From Streptomyces violascens (GTDB lineage: Bacteria; Actinomycetota; Actinomycetes; Streptomycetales; Streptomycetaceae), in assembly GCF_014649955.1 (NCBI RefSeq), contig NZ_BMUA01000004.1:248001-312000 (forward strand): DNA of 64,000 nt. Direction: 5' to 3'. A program made the position numbers and the translations under genes. This document shows, piece after piece, positions 1 through 7,978 of this stretch (the first letter of the stretch is position 1; each line of letters begins with the position of its first letter). The notes under the pieces were generated by a model, which searched no databases, was not told the DNA's origin, and was given only the letters and a program-made list of their open reading frames with translations.

Positions 1-59
1 ATGGTGGCCATGAATCCAGCTTCGTCCCGGTCAACGGCCCCCGCCACGCCTGCTGGGGC

Positions 60-71
60 TATGGGCCCATA
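60..71. promoter_or_regulatory. 12-bp perfect palindrome upstream of the LysR gene
   Basis: TATGGGCCCATA reads the same on both strands and lies 10 nt before the LysR-type regulator start. On the minus strand a possible divergent gene would begin with ATG at 11..9 and run out of the window, so this would be a shared regulatory gap. A role as autoregulatory operator is inference. Confidence 0.35.
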
Positions 72-81
72 AGCTGGAGTT

Positions 82-1011
82 ATGAGCATGAACGGTCCCG
101 GGGACACCGCCCCCCTCGCCCACCGGGTGCCCGACCTGGGCGCGATGGAGCTGCTGCTCGCCGTCGCCCGCCACGGCAGCCTCGGACGGGCCGCCCGCGA
201 TCTCGGCATCACCCAGCCCGCCGCGAGCAGCCGTGTCCGCTCGATGGAGCGCCTGCTCGGCGTGGCTCTCGTCGAGCGCTCCCCGCGCGGCTCGCGGCTC
301 ACCGCCGAGGGCGTCCTGGTGACGGACTGGGCGCGGCGGGTCGTCGAGGCGGCCGAGGCGTTCGAGGCGGGCGCGCAGGCGCTGCGCGGCCGACGGGACT
401 CGCGCCTGCGGGTCGCCGCGAGCATGACGATCGCCGAGTACCTGCTGCCGGGCTGGCTGATCGCGCTGCGCTCCGAGCGCCCCGGCACCGCGGTCTCGCT
501 CAGTGCCGGGAACTCGGCCGTGGTCGCCGAGCGGCTGCTCTCGGACGAGGCCGATCTCGGCTTCGTCGAAGGGCTCGGGGTGCCCGCGGGCCTGGACTCG
601 GCGGTCATCGGCCACGACCGGCTCTTCGTGGTCGCGGCCCCCTCGCACCCGTGGGCCCGCCGGCGCCACCCGCTGCTGCCCGCGGAACTGGCCGCGACCC
701 CGCTCATCCTGCGCGAGCCGGGCTCGGGCACCCGCCAGGTCCTGGACGCGGCACTCGCCGCCCACGGCGGGCTCGCCGAGCCGCTCATCGAGCTCTCCTC
801 CACCACCGCGGTGAAGGCCTCCGTCGTCAGCGGGGCCGGGCCCTCCGTGCTCAGCGAACTCGCGCTCGGCGAGGAACTGGCGGCCCGGCGCCTGGTGCAG
901 ATCCCGGTCGAGGGCGTACGGCTGCGGCGCGATCTGCGCGCGGTGTGGCGCCAGGGACCGCTGCCCGCGGGGCCGGCCCGTGATCTGCTCTCCCTGACCC
1001 GGCCCACCTGA
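82..1011 (+). CDS. LysR-family transcriptional regulator
   Basis: A 309-residue protein with the LysR layout. The N-terminal winged helix-turn-helix (about residues 20-78) contains AARDLGITQPAASSRVRSME, and a periplasmic-binding-like effector domain follows from about 105 to 300. LysR proteins are cytoplasmic DNA-binding proteins that usually control a divergent gene in response to a small ligand. The chosen ATG at 82 has CTGGAG 5 nt before it; ATG at 88 is an alternative. A perfect palindrome lies just upstream and the likely target is off the left edge. The ligand cannot be told from sequence. Confidence 0.9.
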   Translation: MSMNGPGDTAPLAHRVPDLGAMELLLAVARHGSLGRAARDLGITQPAASSRVRSMERLLGVALVERSPRGSRLTAEGVLVTDWARRVVEAAEAFEAGAQALRGRRDSRLRVAASMTIAEYLLPGWLIALRSERPGTAVSLSAGNSAVVAERLLSDEADLGFVEGLGVPAGLDSAVIGHDRLFVVAAPSHPWARRRHPLLPAELAATPLILREPGSGTRQVLDAALAAHGGLAEPLIELSSTTAVKASVVSGAGPSVLSELALGEELAARRLVQIPVEGVRLRRDLRAVWRQGPLPAGPARDLLSLTRPT

Positions 1012-1018
1012 CGATCTG

Positions 1019-1702
1019 TCAGGCGGGCACCAGGCGGCTGCTGTCGGTGTCCCGGCAGGCGCGGGCCAGGCGCTCCTCGATGGTGTGCCGCACCATGGGC
1101 CACTCCTCGTCGAGGACCGAGTAGAACGCCGTCCCGCGTACGAGTCCGTCCAGGCCCCGGGTGTGGACCCGGCGCACCCCCTCGCACACCGCGCCGAGCC
1201 GCTCGATCGCGGCCCGGGAGCGGGCGTTGCGGGCGTCGGCGCGCAGCGAGATCCGGCGCACCCGCCAGGTGTCGAAGGCGTGCTGGAACATCAGGAGCTT
1301 GGCCTCGGTGTTGATGCCGGTGCCCTGGGCGTGCGCGGAGAGCCAGGTGGCGCCGATCTCGGCCGCGTCCGGGACCGCGTCGGCGCCGCCGCTCAGCGGC
1401 CCGCGCGGCGCGGGCGGCCACACCACGGGCCCGTCCCAGTAGTCGAGTTCGCAGAACCGGGTCGACCCCACGACCAGCCCGTCGGCGGCCCGTACGGTCG
1501 CGAACGCCAGGCTCCGCCCGGCCTGCTGGTCGGCCAGCGCGCTCTGGATGTAGGTGTGCGCCGCGTCCAGGCCGTGTGGGACGGGCGTGAAGGCGTACGA
1601 GGTCCGGTCGGCCGCCGCTGCGGCGGCCAGGGCCGGGGCGTGGGAGACGGTGAGCGGTTCGAGCCGTACGGAACGGCCCGACAGGATGACGGGTGCGGGC
1701 AC
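1019..1702 (-). CDS. GNAT-family N-acetyltransferase (RimJ/RimL-like)
   Basis: A 227-residue GNAT protein of the RimJ/RimL type, which transfers acetyl from acetyl-CoA to amines such as protein N-termini. The beginning (SGRSVRLEPLTVSHAPALA) and the segment RISLRADARNARSRAAIERL near residues 155-175 are typical of this subgroup; QGTGIN near residue 125 fits the acetyl-CoA loop. The start is GTG with GAAGG close upstream. It converges on the LysR gene with only 7 nt between their ends. The substrate is unknown. Confidence 0.85.
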   Translation of the reverse strand: MPAPVILSGRSVRLEPLTVSHAPALAAAAAADRTSYAFTPVPHGLDAAHTYIQSALADQQAGRSLAFATVRAADGLVVGSTRFCELDYWDGPVVWPPAPRGPLSGGADAVPDAAEIGATWLSAHAQGTGINTEAKLLMFQHAFDTWRVRRISLRADARNARSRAAIERLGAVCEGVRRVHTRGLDGLVRGTAFYSVLDEEWPMVRHTIEERLARACRDTDSSRLVPA

Positions 1703-1958
1703 GGGGCCTTCGGTCCTTCGGAGCGCGGCGGAGCTTCCCCGCCGTGGGCGGGGAGAGCGGGGACACGGAGGAACACACTGTCAGGATGTGTCCGTGAAAT
1801 GGCCAGGGAAGGAACGAGAGCGCGAAGAGGAACGAGCGGCCAGGTGAAGGCGAGGAGTCTCGGGGAATCCGCCCTGCGAGGGGCGGCGAGAGGAAGATAC
1901 CCGGATGATCGCCCCAACGTCACCCCCTCGGAAGAGTGAGGGTTTCCGGGCGTGTCGT
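1703..1958. other. Intergenic stretch without a recognised gene
   Basis: About 255 bases between the GNAT start and a terminator hairpin. Open frames here show no family resemblance and their third-position GC is not gene-like. It presumably carries the promoter of the minus-strand GNAT gene, but I see no convincing -10/-35 pair. Confidence 0.4.
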
Positions 1959-1990
1959 ACGGCCCCGGACCGCACCGGGTCCGGGGCCGT
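1959..1990 (-). terminator. Hairpin terminator after the amidotransferase gene
   Basis: A 13-bp perfect stem (ACGGCCCCGGACC at 1959-1971, complement at 1978-1990) with a 6-nt loop lies 24 nt beyond the stop of the minus-strand amidotransferase. There is no U-tract, which is usual in Streptomyces. Confidence 0.65.
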
Positions 1991-2013
1991 ATTGGCGGGC
2001 CTGAGCTGGGGCT

Positions 2014-2700
2014 TCAGCGCGTGGACACGGCTCGTACCAGACCTTCCACGACGCGGGTGTCCTCGCCCATCTCGGGATGCCACTGGACGCCCAGGACCCA
2101 GCCGGGGCCGGGCAGTTCCGCCGCCTCGACGGTGCCGTCCTCCGCGTGGGCCGAGGGGATCAGGCCCGAGCCGAGCCGGTCCACGCACTGGTGGTGGTAG
2201 GTCGGCACGTCCGCGGCCTCGGGGACGAGCGTCGCGTAGAGCGTGCCCGGCACCGGCTTGACGGTGTGCTCGCCGAACACGCCCCGCCCGCCCGTGTGCC
2301 CCTCCAGGTGCTGGACCAGGGTGCCGCCGAGCGCGACGTTGAGGAGCTGGAGGCCCCGGCAGATGCCGAGCAGGGGCGTGCCCGAGGCCAGCGCGGCGTC
2401 GATCAGGGCGAGCTCCCAGGTGTCCCGCTCACGGGCGGGAGGTCCGGTACGGGGCGACGGCTCGGCCCCGTACCGGACCGGCTCCACGTCCGCCCCGCCC
2501 GCGACGACCAGGCCGTCCAGGCGTGCCACGACCTCGGCCGCGGCCGTCGGGCCGTCGTCGGGCGGCAGCATCGCGGCGAGCCCGCCGGCCGCCCGGACGA
2601 GCCGGGGATATCCGGCGGGCAGCAGGGCGGCGGGCAGGTCCCACACGCCCCACTTGGCGGGCTCCAGGTACGTACTGATGCCGATGAGCGGCTTGGACAC
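2014..2700 (-). CDS. Class I glutamine amidotransferase-like gamma-glutamyl hydrolase (PuuD type)
   Basis: A 228-residue protein of the gamma-glutamyl-GABA hydrolase family (peptidase C26), which cuts gamma-glutamyl amides to free glutamate and the amine part. The nucleophile Cys114 lies in LLGICRGLQLL, and His208/Glu210 in GVQWHPE complete the triad. The start is GTG with GGAG about 9 nt upstream. It follows the permease gene by 27 nt on the same strand, so the two are probably co-transcribed. In this locus it is the likely last step, splitting the gamma-glutamylated oxidation product (gamma-glutamylglycine if ethanolamine is the substrate) into two amino acids. That substrate is inferred from the neighbours. 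Confidence 0.9.
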   Translation of the reverse strand: MSKPLIGISTYLEPAKWGVWDLPAALLPAGYPRLVRAAGGLAAMLPPDDGPTAAAEVVARLDGLVVAGGADVEPVRYGAEPSPRTGPPARERDTWELALIDAALASGTPLLGICRGLQLLNVALGGTLVQHLEGHTGGRGVFGEHTVKPVPGTLYATLVPEAADVPTYHHQCVDRLGSGLIPSAHAEDGTVEAAELPGPGWVLGVQWHPEMGEDTRVVEGLVRAVSTR

Positions 2701-2727
2701 GGTGGTGGTCTCCGTTCGGTGGGCGGG

Positions 2728-4194
2728 TCAGTCCCGGGCGAGTTCGGCCTCGGCGGCGGCCAGGGCGGCGAACTCCTCCTCGGGCGCGTGGGCGACCAGA
2801 CGGTGGCGACTGTAGAAGGCGAAATAGGCCAGGGCGATCGCGTAGACGCCGAGCGCGATGAAGGCCGCGTCCTTGTCGACCAGGAACGTCGCGACGAGTG
2901 CGAACAGGGCGAGCACGAAGGCGACGGACGAGGTCAGGACGCCGCCGGGGGTGCGGTAGGGGCGCTCCAGACCCGGCTCGCGGCGGCGCAGGACCAGGTG
3001 TGAGAGGGCCATCAGGGCGTAGGAGATGGTGGCGCCGAACACCGCGACGTTCAGCATCCGGCCGCCGTTGCCGCTCCAGGCCGCCAGCGCGAAACCGATC
3101 GCGCCCGGGATGAGGAGGCCCAGGTAGGGGGACTTGCGGCGGCTGGTCAGGGACAGGAAGCGGGGCAGGTAGCCGGCCCTCGACAGGGCGAAGAGCTGGC
3201 GCGAGCCCGCGAAGATCAGCGAGAAGAACGAGGCGACCAGGCCCGCGAGCCCCGCGTAGTTGACGAAGCGGCTCAGGGCGGTGGGGCCGTCGTCACCCTG
3301 GAGCGCCACGACCAGCGGGTTGCCCGCGTCCTTGATGGCGGCCGAGCCGTGCGCCCCGGTCGCGGCGAAGAAGGTCACCACCGCGAGCAGCACCAGGACC
3401 GACAGGGAGATGGCGAGCGCCCGCGGCATGGACCGCACCGGGTCCTTCGCCTCCTCGGCCGCGAGCGGCACTCCTTCGACTCCGAGGAAGAACCACATGC
3501 CGAACGGAAACGCGGCCCAGATGCCGAGCACGCCGAACGGCAGCCACGAGCTGGACCCGAGCGCCGAGGCGTCGACCGGAATGTCGTTGAGGCGGGACGC
3601 GTCGAAGTCGGTGAAGGCGCCGATGGCGAAGACCAGCAGGGCGGCGACCGCGATCGCGGTGACCACGAGGCTGAAGCGCAGCGCCTCGCCGACGCCCCAC
3701 AGATGGATCCCGATGAAGATCGCGAAGCAGGCGAGGTACACAGGCCAGCCGGAGGTCAGGCCGAACAGGCCGAGCGATTCGACGTAGTCGCCGATGAAGA
3801 GCGAGATCGCGGCGGGCGCCAGGATGTACTCGATGAGGATCGCGGTGCCGGTCAGGAAGCCGCCCCAGGTGCCGAGCGCCCGGCGCGCGAAGCCGTAGCC
3901 GCCGCCCGCGGTGGGCAGGATGGCGGAGAGTTCGGCCAGCGAGAACACGAGACAGGCGTACATGATGCCCATCAGGACGGTGGCCGCGGCGAGGCCGCCG
4001 AAGCCCCCCTTGGAGAGGCCGATGTTCCAGCCGGAGAAGTCGCCCGAGACCACATAGGCGACGCCGAGGCCGGTGAGGAGCAGCCAGCCGGCGCTGCCGC
4101 GGCGCAGGGTGCGCCGGTGGAGGTAGTCGTCCTGGGCGCCCTTGGCGGACGCGGACGGTGCGGTGCGCAGATCGATGTCGGTGCCCTCGGCCAT
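2728..4194 (-). CDS. APC-superfamily amine permease, ethanolamine permease-like
   Basis: A 488-residue integral membrane protein with about 12 hydrophobic segments and an APC amino acid/polyamine permease profile. The motif YVVSGDFSGWNIGLSKGGFG near residues 47-66 and AELSAILPTAGGGYGFARRA near 105-125 are typical of ethanolamine permeases of the Eat/EutP type. It should import ethanolamine or a related amine across the cytoplasmic membrane. It heads a two-gene unit with the downstream gamma-glutamyl hydrolase. The upstream gap carries a copy of the locus operator (4230-4251). Specificity is inferred from family and context. Confidence 0.87.
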   Translation of the reverse strand: MAEGTDIDLRTAPSASAKGAQDDYLHRRTLRRGSAGWLLLTGLGVAYVVSGDFSGWNIGLSKGGFGGLAAATVLMGIMYACLVFSLAELSAILPTAGGGYGFARRALGTWGGFLTGTAILIEYILAPAAISLFIGDYVESLGLFGLTSGWPVYLACFAIFIGIHLWGVGEALRFSLVVTAIAVAALLVFAIGAFTDFDASRLNDIPVDASALGSSSWLPFGVLGIWAAFPFGMWFFLGVEGVPLAAEEAKDPVRSMPRALAISLSVLVLLAVVTFFAATGAHGSAAIKDAGNPLVVALQGDDGPTALSRFVNYAGLAGLVASFFSLIFAGSRQLFALSRAGYLPRFLSLTSRRKSPYLGLLIPGAIGFALAAWSGNGGRMLNVAVFGATISYALMALSHLVLRRREPGLERPYRTPGGVLTSSVAFVLALFALVATFLVDKDAAFIALGVYAIALAYFAFYSRHRLVAHAPEEEFAALAAAEAELARD

Positions 4195-4229
4195 GAGCCG
4201 CTCCAGGTGATCGTCAAGGGAGATCAGGT

Positions 4230-4251
4230 CAATGGTTCGGCTGCATACCTT
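4230..4251. promoter_or_regulatory. Putative GntR operator, copy 1 (permease side)
   Basis: CAATGGT-N8-ATACCTT, found again with identical halves and spacing at 5174-5195. It lies 36 nt before the permease start. On the minus strand TTGACC, a possible -35, overlaps its end. The two copies flank the regulator gene and precede both transcription units of the locus. Confidence 0.55.
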
Positions 4252-4398
4252 TGCCGGAGGGCAGGGGGGAGCGCAAGGGGTGTACGTAAAACCGCGGTTA
4301 CGGAAATCGGCGGTGAACGGCGGGGCGGGGTGGGCCGGGCGGGGCCGGCGGGCTCACGCCGGCTCCGGCGGGCCGGGGCCGGCCCCGGGCCGGGGGCC

Positions 4399-5151
4399 TC
4401 AGGTCAGGAAGCCGCGCAGCAGCGCCGCCGTGCCTCCGCAGTGCTCCCGCATCACCTCGCGCGCCCCGTCCGCGTCGCCGTCGAGCACCGCCTCGACCAG
4501 CGCGGTGTGCTGGTGCTGCGAGTGCTCCAGGTTGCGGACCAGGAGCGGGATGCAGTCCAGGAGGTCGTTCACGGTCGCCCGGACCGCCGCGTACTGGGCG
4601 GTGAGCGTGGGCGATCCCGAGAGCTCGGCGAGCGTGAGGTGGAGCAGGGTGTCCTGGCGGCGGTAGTCGGTGAGCTCGGCGTCGTGGGTCGAGGCGAGCG
4701 CGGCCCGCAGCCGCTCGGCGCCCTCCTCGGTCAGCCCGTGTGCCGCGCACAGGCCGGCCGCGCCGACCTCCAGGACCTCGCGGAAGCGCAGGATGTCCTC
4801 GACGTCGACCGACGCGATCCGGCGGCGCAGCTCGTCCTCGCCGCCCTCGGCCGCCCGGGGCAGCACGAACGTGCCGCCGTAGCGGCCGCGCCGGCTCTCC
4901 ACCAGGCCCTGGTCCTGGAGCACCTTGAGGACTTCGCGCAGGGTGACCCGGCTGATCCCCATCCGCTCGGCCAACTCCCGCTCGGAGGGCAGTCGTTCAC
5001 CGGGCGGGACCAGGCCGAGCCGCAGGAGCTGGAGAATCTGCTCCAGTGCTTCCTCGAAGCCGTTCCCGGCCCGTACGGTCCGCAGTACGGGGACGAGCGT
5101 GTCCGGCGTCCGGCCGTCCGTGCGGTCCGCCGAGTCGATCTTCTTCGCCAC
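4399..5151 (-). CDS. FadR-type GntR-family transcriptional regulator
   Basis: About 250 residues. A winged helix-turn-helix (LPSERELAERMGISRVTLRE) is followed by an all-helical FCD ligand-binding domain to the C-terminus. The FadR subgroup usually represses catabolic genes and is released by the pathway substrate or an intermediate. I chose GTG at 5151, which has GGAAGGGG upstream; an in-frame TTG at 5172 would put the start 2 nt from the operator. The gene sits between the permease/hydrolase unit and the ligase/dehydrogenase operon, with one operator copy beyond each flank, so it is very likely their regulator. Confidence 0.9.
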   Translation of the reverse strand: MAKKIDSADRTDGRTPDTLVPVLRTVRAGNGFEEALEQILQLLRLGLVPPGERLPSERELAERMGISRVTLREVLKVLQDQGLVESRRGRYGGTFVLPRAAEGGEDELRRRIASVDVEDILRFREVLEVGAAGLCAAHGLTEEGAERLRAALASTHDAELTDYRRQDTLLHLTLAELSGSPTLTAQYAAVRATVNDLLDCIPLLVRNLEHSQHQHTALVEAVLDGDADGAREVMREHCGGTAALLRGFLT

Positions 5152-5173
5152 GTCGCGGATTCCCCTTCCCAAT

Positions 5174-5195
5174 CAATGGTCTTACCCCATACCTT
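5174..5195. promoter_or_regulatory. Putative GntR operator, copy 2 (between regulator and ligase genes)
   Basis: Second copy of CAATGGT-N8-ATACCTT. It includes TGGTCTTACCC, close to the TGGT-N3-ACC form bound by many FadR-type proteins. It lies in the short divergent gap between the regulator and glnA4 genes, where binding could control both. Confidence 0.6.
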
Positions 5196-5228
5196 ATGGC
5201 TCTCGGCTGACCCAAGGAGGAGCTTCCC

Positions 5229-6593
5229 GTGGCAGACCGCACACCCCCGCTCTCGATCGAGGAGCTGCGCGCCCTCGTCGCGAGCGGTGAGATCGACACT
5301 GTCGTCCTCGCCTTCCCCGATATGCAAGGGCGACTGCAGGGCAAGCGCTTCGCGGCCGGATTCTTCCTCGACGAAGTCCTGGCGCACGGCACCGAAGGCT
5401 GCAACTACCTGCTCGCCGTCGACACCGAGATGAACACCGTCGACGGCTACGCGATGTCCTCCTGGGAGCGTGGCTACGGCGACTTCGCCATGCACGCGGA
5501 CCCGGCGACGCTGCGCCGCGTCCCGTGGAACGAGGGCACCGCGATGCTCATCGCCGACCTCGGCTGGAACGACGGCTCGCCCGTCGTCGCCGCCCCCCGC
5601 CAGATCCTGCGCCGCCAGCTGGAGAGGCTCGCCGAACTCGGCTACACCGCCCAGGTCGGCACCGAACTCGAATTCATCGTGTTCAGGGACAGCTACGAGC
5701 AGGCCTGGGACGCCGGATACCAGGGCCTCACGCCGGCCAACCAGTACAACATCGACTACTCGGTGCTCGGCACCGGCCGCATCGAGCCGCTGCTCCGCCG
5801 CATCCGCAACGAGATGCAGGCCGCCGGCCTGACCGTCGAGTCGGCCAAGGGCGAGTGCAATCCCGGCCAGCACGAGATCGTCTTCCGCTACGACGAGGCG
5901 CTGGTCACGTGCGACCAGCACGCCATCTACAAGACGGGCGCCAAGGAGATCGCGGCCCAGGAGGGCGTCTCGCTCACCTTCATGGCCAAGTACGACCAGC
6001 GCGAGGGCAACTCCTGTCACATCCACCTCTCGCTCACCGACGAGGACGGCCGCAACGTGATGGCGGGCGACGGGCCCGACGGCATGTCGCCGGTCATGCG
6101 CCACTTCCTGGCCGGACAGCTCGCGGCCCTGCGTGACTTCTCCCTCCTGTACGCGCCGAACATCAACTCCTACAAGCGCTTCCAGCCGGGCTCCTTCGCA
6201 CCCACCGCGGTCGCCTGGGGCCACGACAACCGCACCTGCGCGCTGCGCGTCGTCGGCCACGGCGCCGGCACCCGCTTCGAGAACCGGCTCCCGGGCGGCG
6301 ACGTCAACCCGCACCTCGCCGTCGCCGGACTCGTCGCGGCCGGCCTCTACGGCATCGAGAACAAACTGGAACTGCCCGAGGCCTGCACCTCGAACGCCTA
6401 CGTCGGCGACTACGCCCATGTCCCCACCACCCTGCGCGAGGCCGCCGAGCTGTGGGAGAACAGCCCCATCGCCAAGGCCGCCTTCGGGGACGAAGTCGTC
6501 GCGCACTACCGCAACATGGCGCGGGTCGAGCTCGACGCGTTCGATGCCGCGGTGACCGACTGGGAGCTCCGCCGCTCCTTCGAACGCCTGTGA
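5229..6593 (+). CDS. glnA4: Glutamine synthetase-like gamma-glutamylethanolamide synthetase
   Basis: A 454-residue member of the glutamine synthetase superfamily. It has the GS catalytic segments (GTELEFIVF near residue 145, NPGQHEIVFRYDEAL near 215, FMAKYDQREGNSCHIHLSL near 255, RVVGHGAGTRFENRLPG near 345) but belongs to the GlnA-like branch that ligates glutamate to amines rather than ammonia. Position and neighbours match GlnA4 of S. coelicolor (SCO1613 as I recall), reported to make gamma-glutamylethanolamide with ATP. AAGGAGGAG lies 8 nt before the GTG start. It is first in a three-gene operon with aldehyde dehydrogenase and SDR genes. Confidence 0.88.
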   Translation: MADRTPPLSIEELRALVASGEIDTVVLAFPDMQGRLQGKRFAAGFFLDEVLAHGTEGCNYLLAVDTEMNTVDGYAMSSWERGYGDFAMHADPATLRRVPWNEGTAMLIADLGWNDGSPVVAAPRQILRRQLERLAELGYTAQVGTELEFIVFRDSYEQAWDAGYQGLTPANQYNIDYSVLGTGRIEPLLRRIRNEMQAAGLTVESAKGECNPGQHEIVFRYDEALVTCDQHAIYKTGAKEIAAQEGVSLTFMAKYDQREGNSCHIHLSLTDEDGRNVMAGDGPDGMSPVMRHFLAGQLAALRDFSLLYAPNINSYKRFQPGSFAPTAVAWGHDNRTCALRVVGHGAGTRFENRLPGGDVNPHLAVAGLVAAGLYGIENKLELPEACTSNAYVGDYAHVPTTLREAAELWENSPIAKAAFGDEVVAHYRNMARVELDAFDAAVTDWELRRSFERL

Positions 6594-6601
6594 GGAACGA
6601 C

Positions 6602-7972
6602 TTGTCCACTGCGTACGAGCAACAGGTACTCAACCCGGCCACCGAGGACGTGATCGCGACCGTCCGGGGTGCCACCGCCGCCGATGTCGATGCGGCGGTC
6701 GCCCGGGCCCGCTCCGCCCAGCGCGGCTGGGCGGCTGCGGCCCCCGCGGACCGGGCCCGCCTGCTTCGCCGTTTCGCCGCCGTCGTCGACGAACACATCG
6801 AAGAACTGGCCCAGTTGGAGGTCCGTGAGGCCGGGCACACCATCGGCAACGCCCGCTGGGAGGCGGGCAACGTCCGCGATCTGCTCGACTTCTCCGCCGG
6901 GGGAGTGGAGCGACTGAGTGGTCGTCAGATCCCGGTCGCGGGCGGCCTCGACATCACCCTGCTCGAACCGCTCGGCGTGATCGGCGTCATCGCCCCCTGG
7001 AACTTCCCGATGCCGATCGCCGCCTGGGGCACCGCCCCGGCCCTCGCGGCCGGCAACGCGGTGATCCTCAAACCCGCCGAGACGACCCCGCTCACGGCGC
7101 TGCGCCTGGCCGAACTCGCCCTGGAGGCAGGGCTCCCCGAAGGCCTTTTCCAGGTCCTTGCGGGTGCGGGGGCCATCGCGGGCGACGCGCTCGTCGCGCA
7201 CCCCGGCGTCGCGAAGATCGTCTTCACCGGGTCGACCCGGGTCGGCAAGCAGATCATGGCCAAGTGCGCCGACCGCGTGAAGCGGGTCACCCTCGAACTC
7301 GGCGGCAAGAGCCCCAACATCGTCTTCGCGGACGCCGACATCGAGGCCGCGGCCCTCGCCACCCCGATGTCGTTCCTCGACAACTCCGGCCAGGACTGCT
7401 GCGCCCGCACCCGCATCCTGGTCCAGCGCACGGCGTACGACCGCTTCATGGAGCTCCTCGGCCCCGCGATCGAGCAGATCGTGGTCGGCGACCCGGCCGA
7501 CGAGAAGACGCAGATGGGCCCGCTGATCTCGCGCGTCCAGCTGGACCGCGTCCGTTCCTACGTCGCCGACGACGCGCCCGGTCTGCGCGGCAGCGCACCC
7601 GACGGGCCGGGGTTCTGGTTCCCGCCGACCGTCCTGACCGGCCTGGACGAGGACGCGCCCGCCGCCGTCGAGGAGGTCTTCGGGCCCGTCGCCGTGGTCC
7701 TGCCCTTCGAGGACGAAGAGGACGCGGTACGGCTCGCCAACGCCACCGAGTACGGGCTTTCCGGGTCGATCTGGACCCGGGACGTGGGTCGCGCGCTGCG
7801 CGTCTCGCGGGCCGTCGCGGCGGGCAACCTGTCCGTCAACTCCCATTCCAGCGTGCGCTATTCGACCCCGTTCGGCGGCTACAAGCAGTCCGGCCTCGGC
7901 CGCGAGCTCGGCCCCGACGCCCTCACCGCTTTCACCGAAACCAAGAACGTCTTCATCAGCACGGAGGCCTGA
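6602..7972 (+). CDS. NAD(P)-dependent aldehyde dehydrogenase
   Basis: A 456-residue aldehyde dehydrogenase from TTG at 6602, which has GAGGA 5-6 nt upstream; GTG at 6590, overlapping the glnA4 stop, is a less likely start because it lacks a ribosome site. Asn143 in APWNF, Glu242 in LELGG and nucleophile Cys276 in GQDCC are the expected catalytic residues. In this pathway it would oxidise the gamma-glutamylated aldehyde to the acid. It is 8 nt downstream of glnA4 and 6 nt before the SDR gene, so all three are one operon. Confidence 0.92.
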   Translation: MSTAYEQQVLNPATEDVIATVRGATAADVDAAVARARSAQRGWAAAAPADRARLLRRFAAVVDEHIEELAQLEVREAGHTIGNARWEAGNVRDLLDFSAGGVERLSGRQIPVAGGLDITLLEPLGVIGVIAPWNFPMPIAAWGTAPALAAGNAVILKPAETTPLTALRLAELALEAGLPEGLFQVLAGAGAIAGDALVAHPGVAKIVFTGSTRVGKQIMAKCADRVKRVTLELGGKSPNIVFADADIEAAALATPMSFLDNSGQDCCARTRILVQRTAYDRFMELLGPAIEQIVVGDPADEKTQMGPLISRVQLDRVRSYVADDAPGLRGSAPDGPGFWFPPTVLTGLDEDAPAAVEEVFGPVAVVLPFEDEEDAVRLANATEYGLSGSIWTRDVGRALRVSRAVAAGNLSVNSHSSVRYSTPFGGYKQSGLGRELGPDALTAFTETKNVFISTEA

Positions 7973-7978
7973 GCACAC

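Noticed and set aside
1085-1939. Long plus-strand frame opposite the GNAT gene, 284 codons
   Set aside because: Arg/Gly/Ala-rich translation without family motifs; it mirrors the third-position GC pattern of the opposite-strand GNAT gene.
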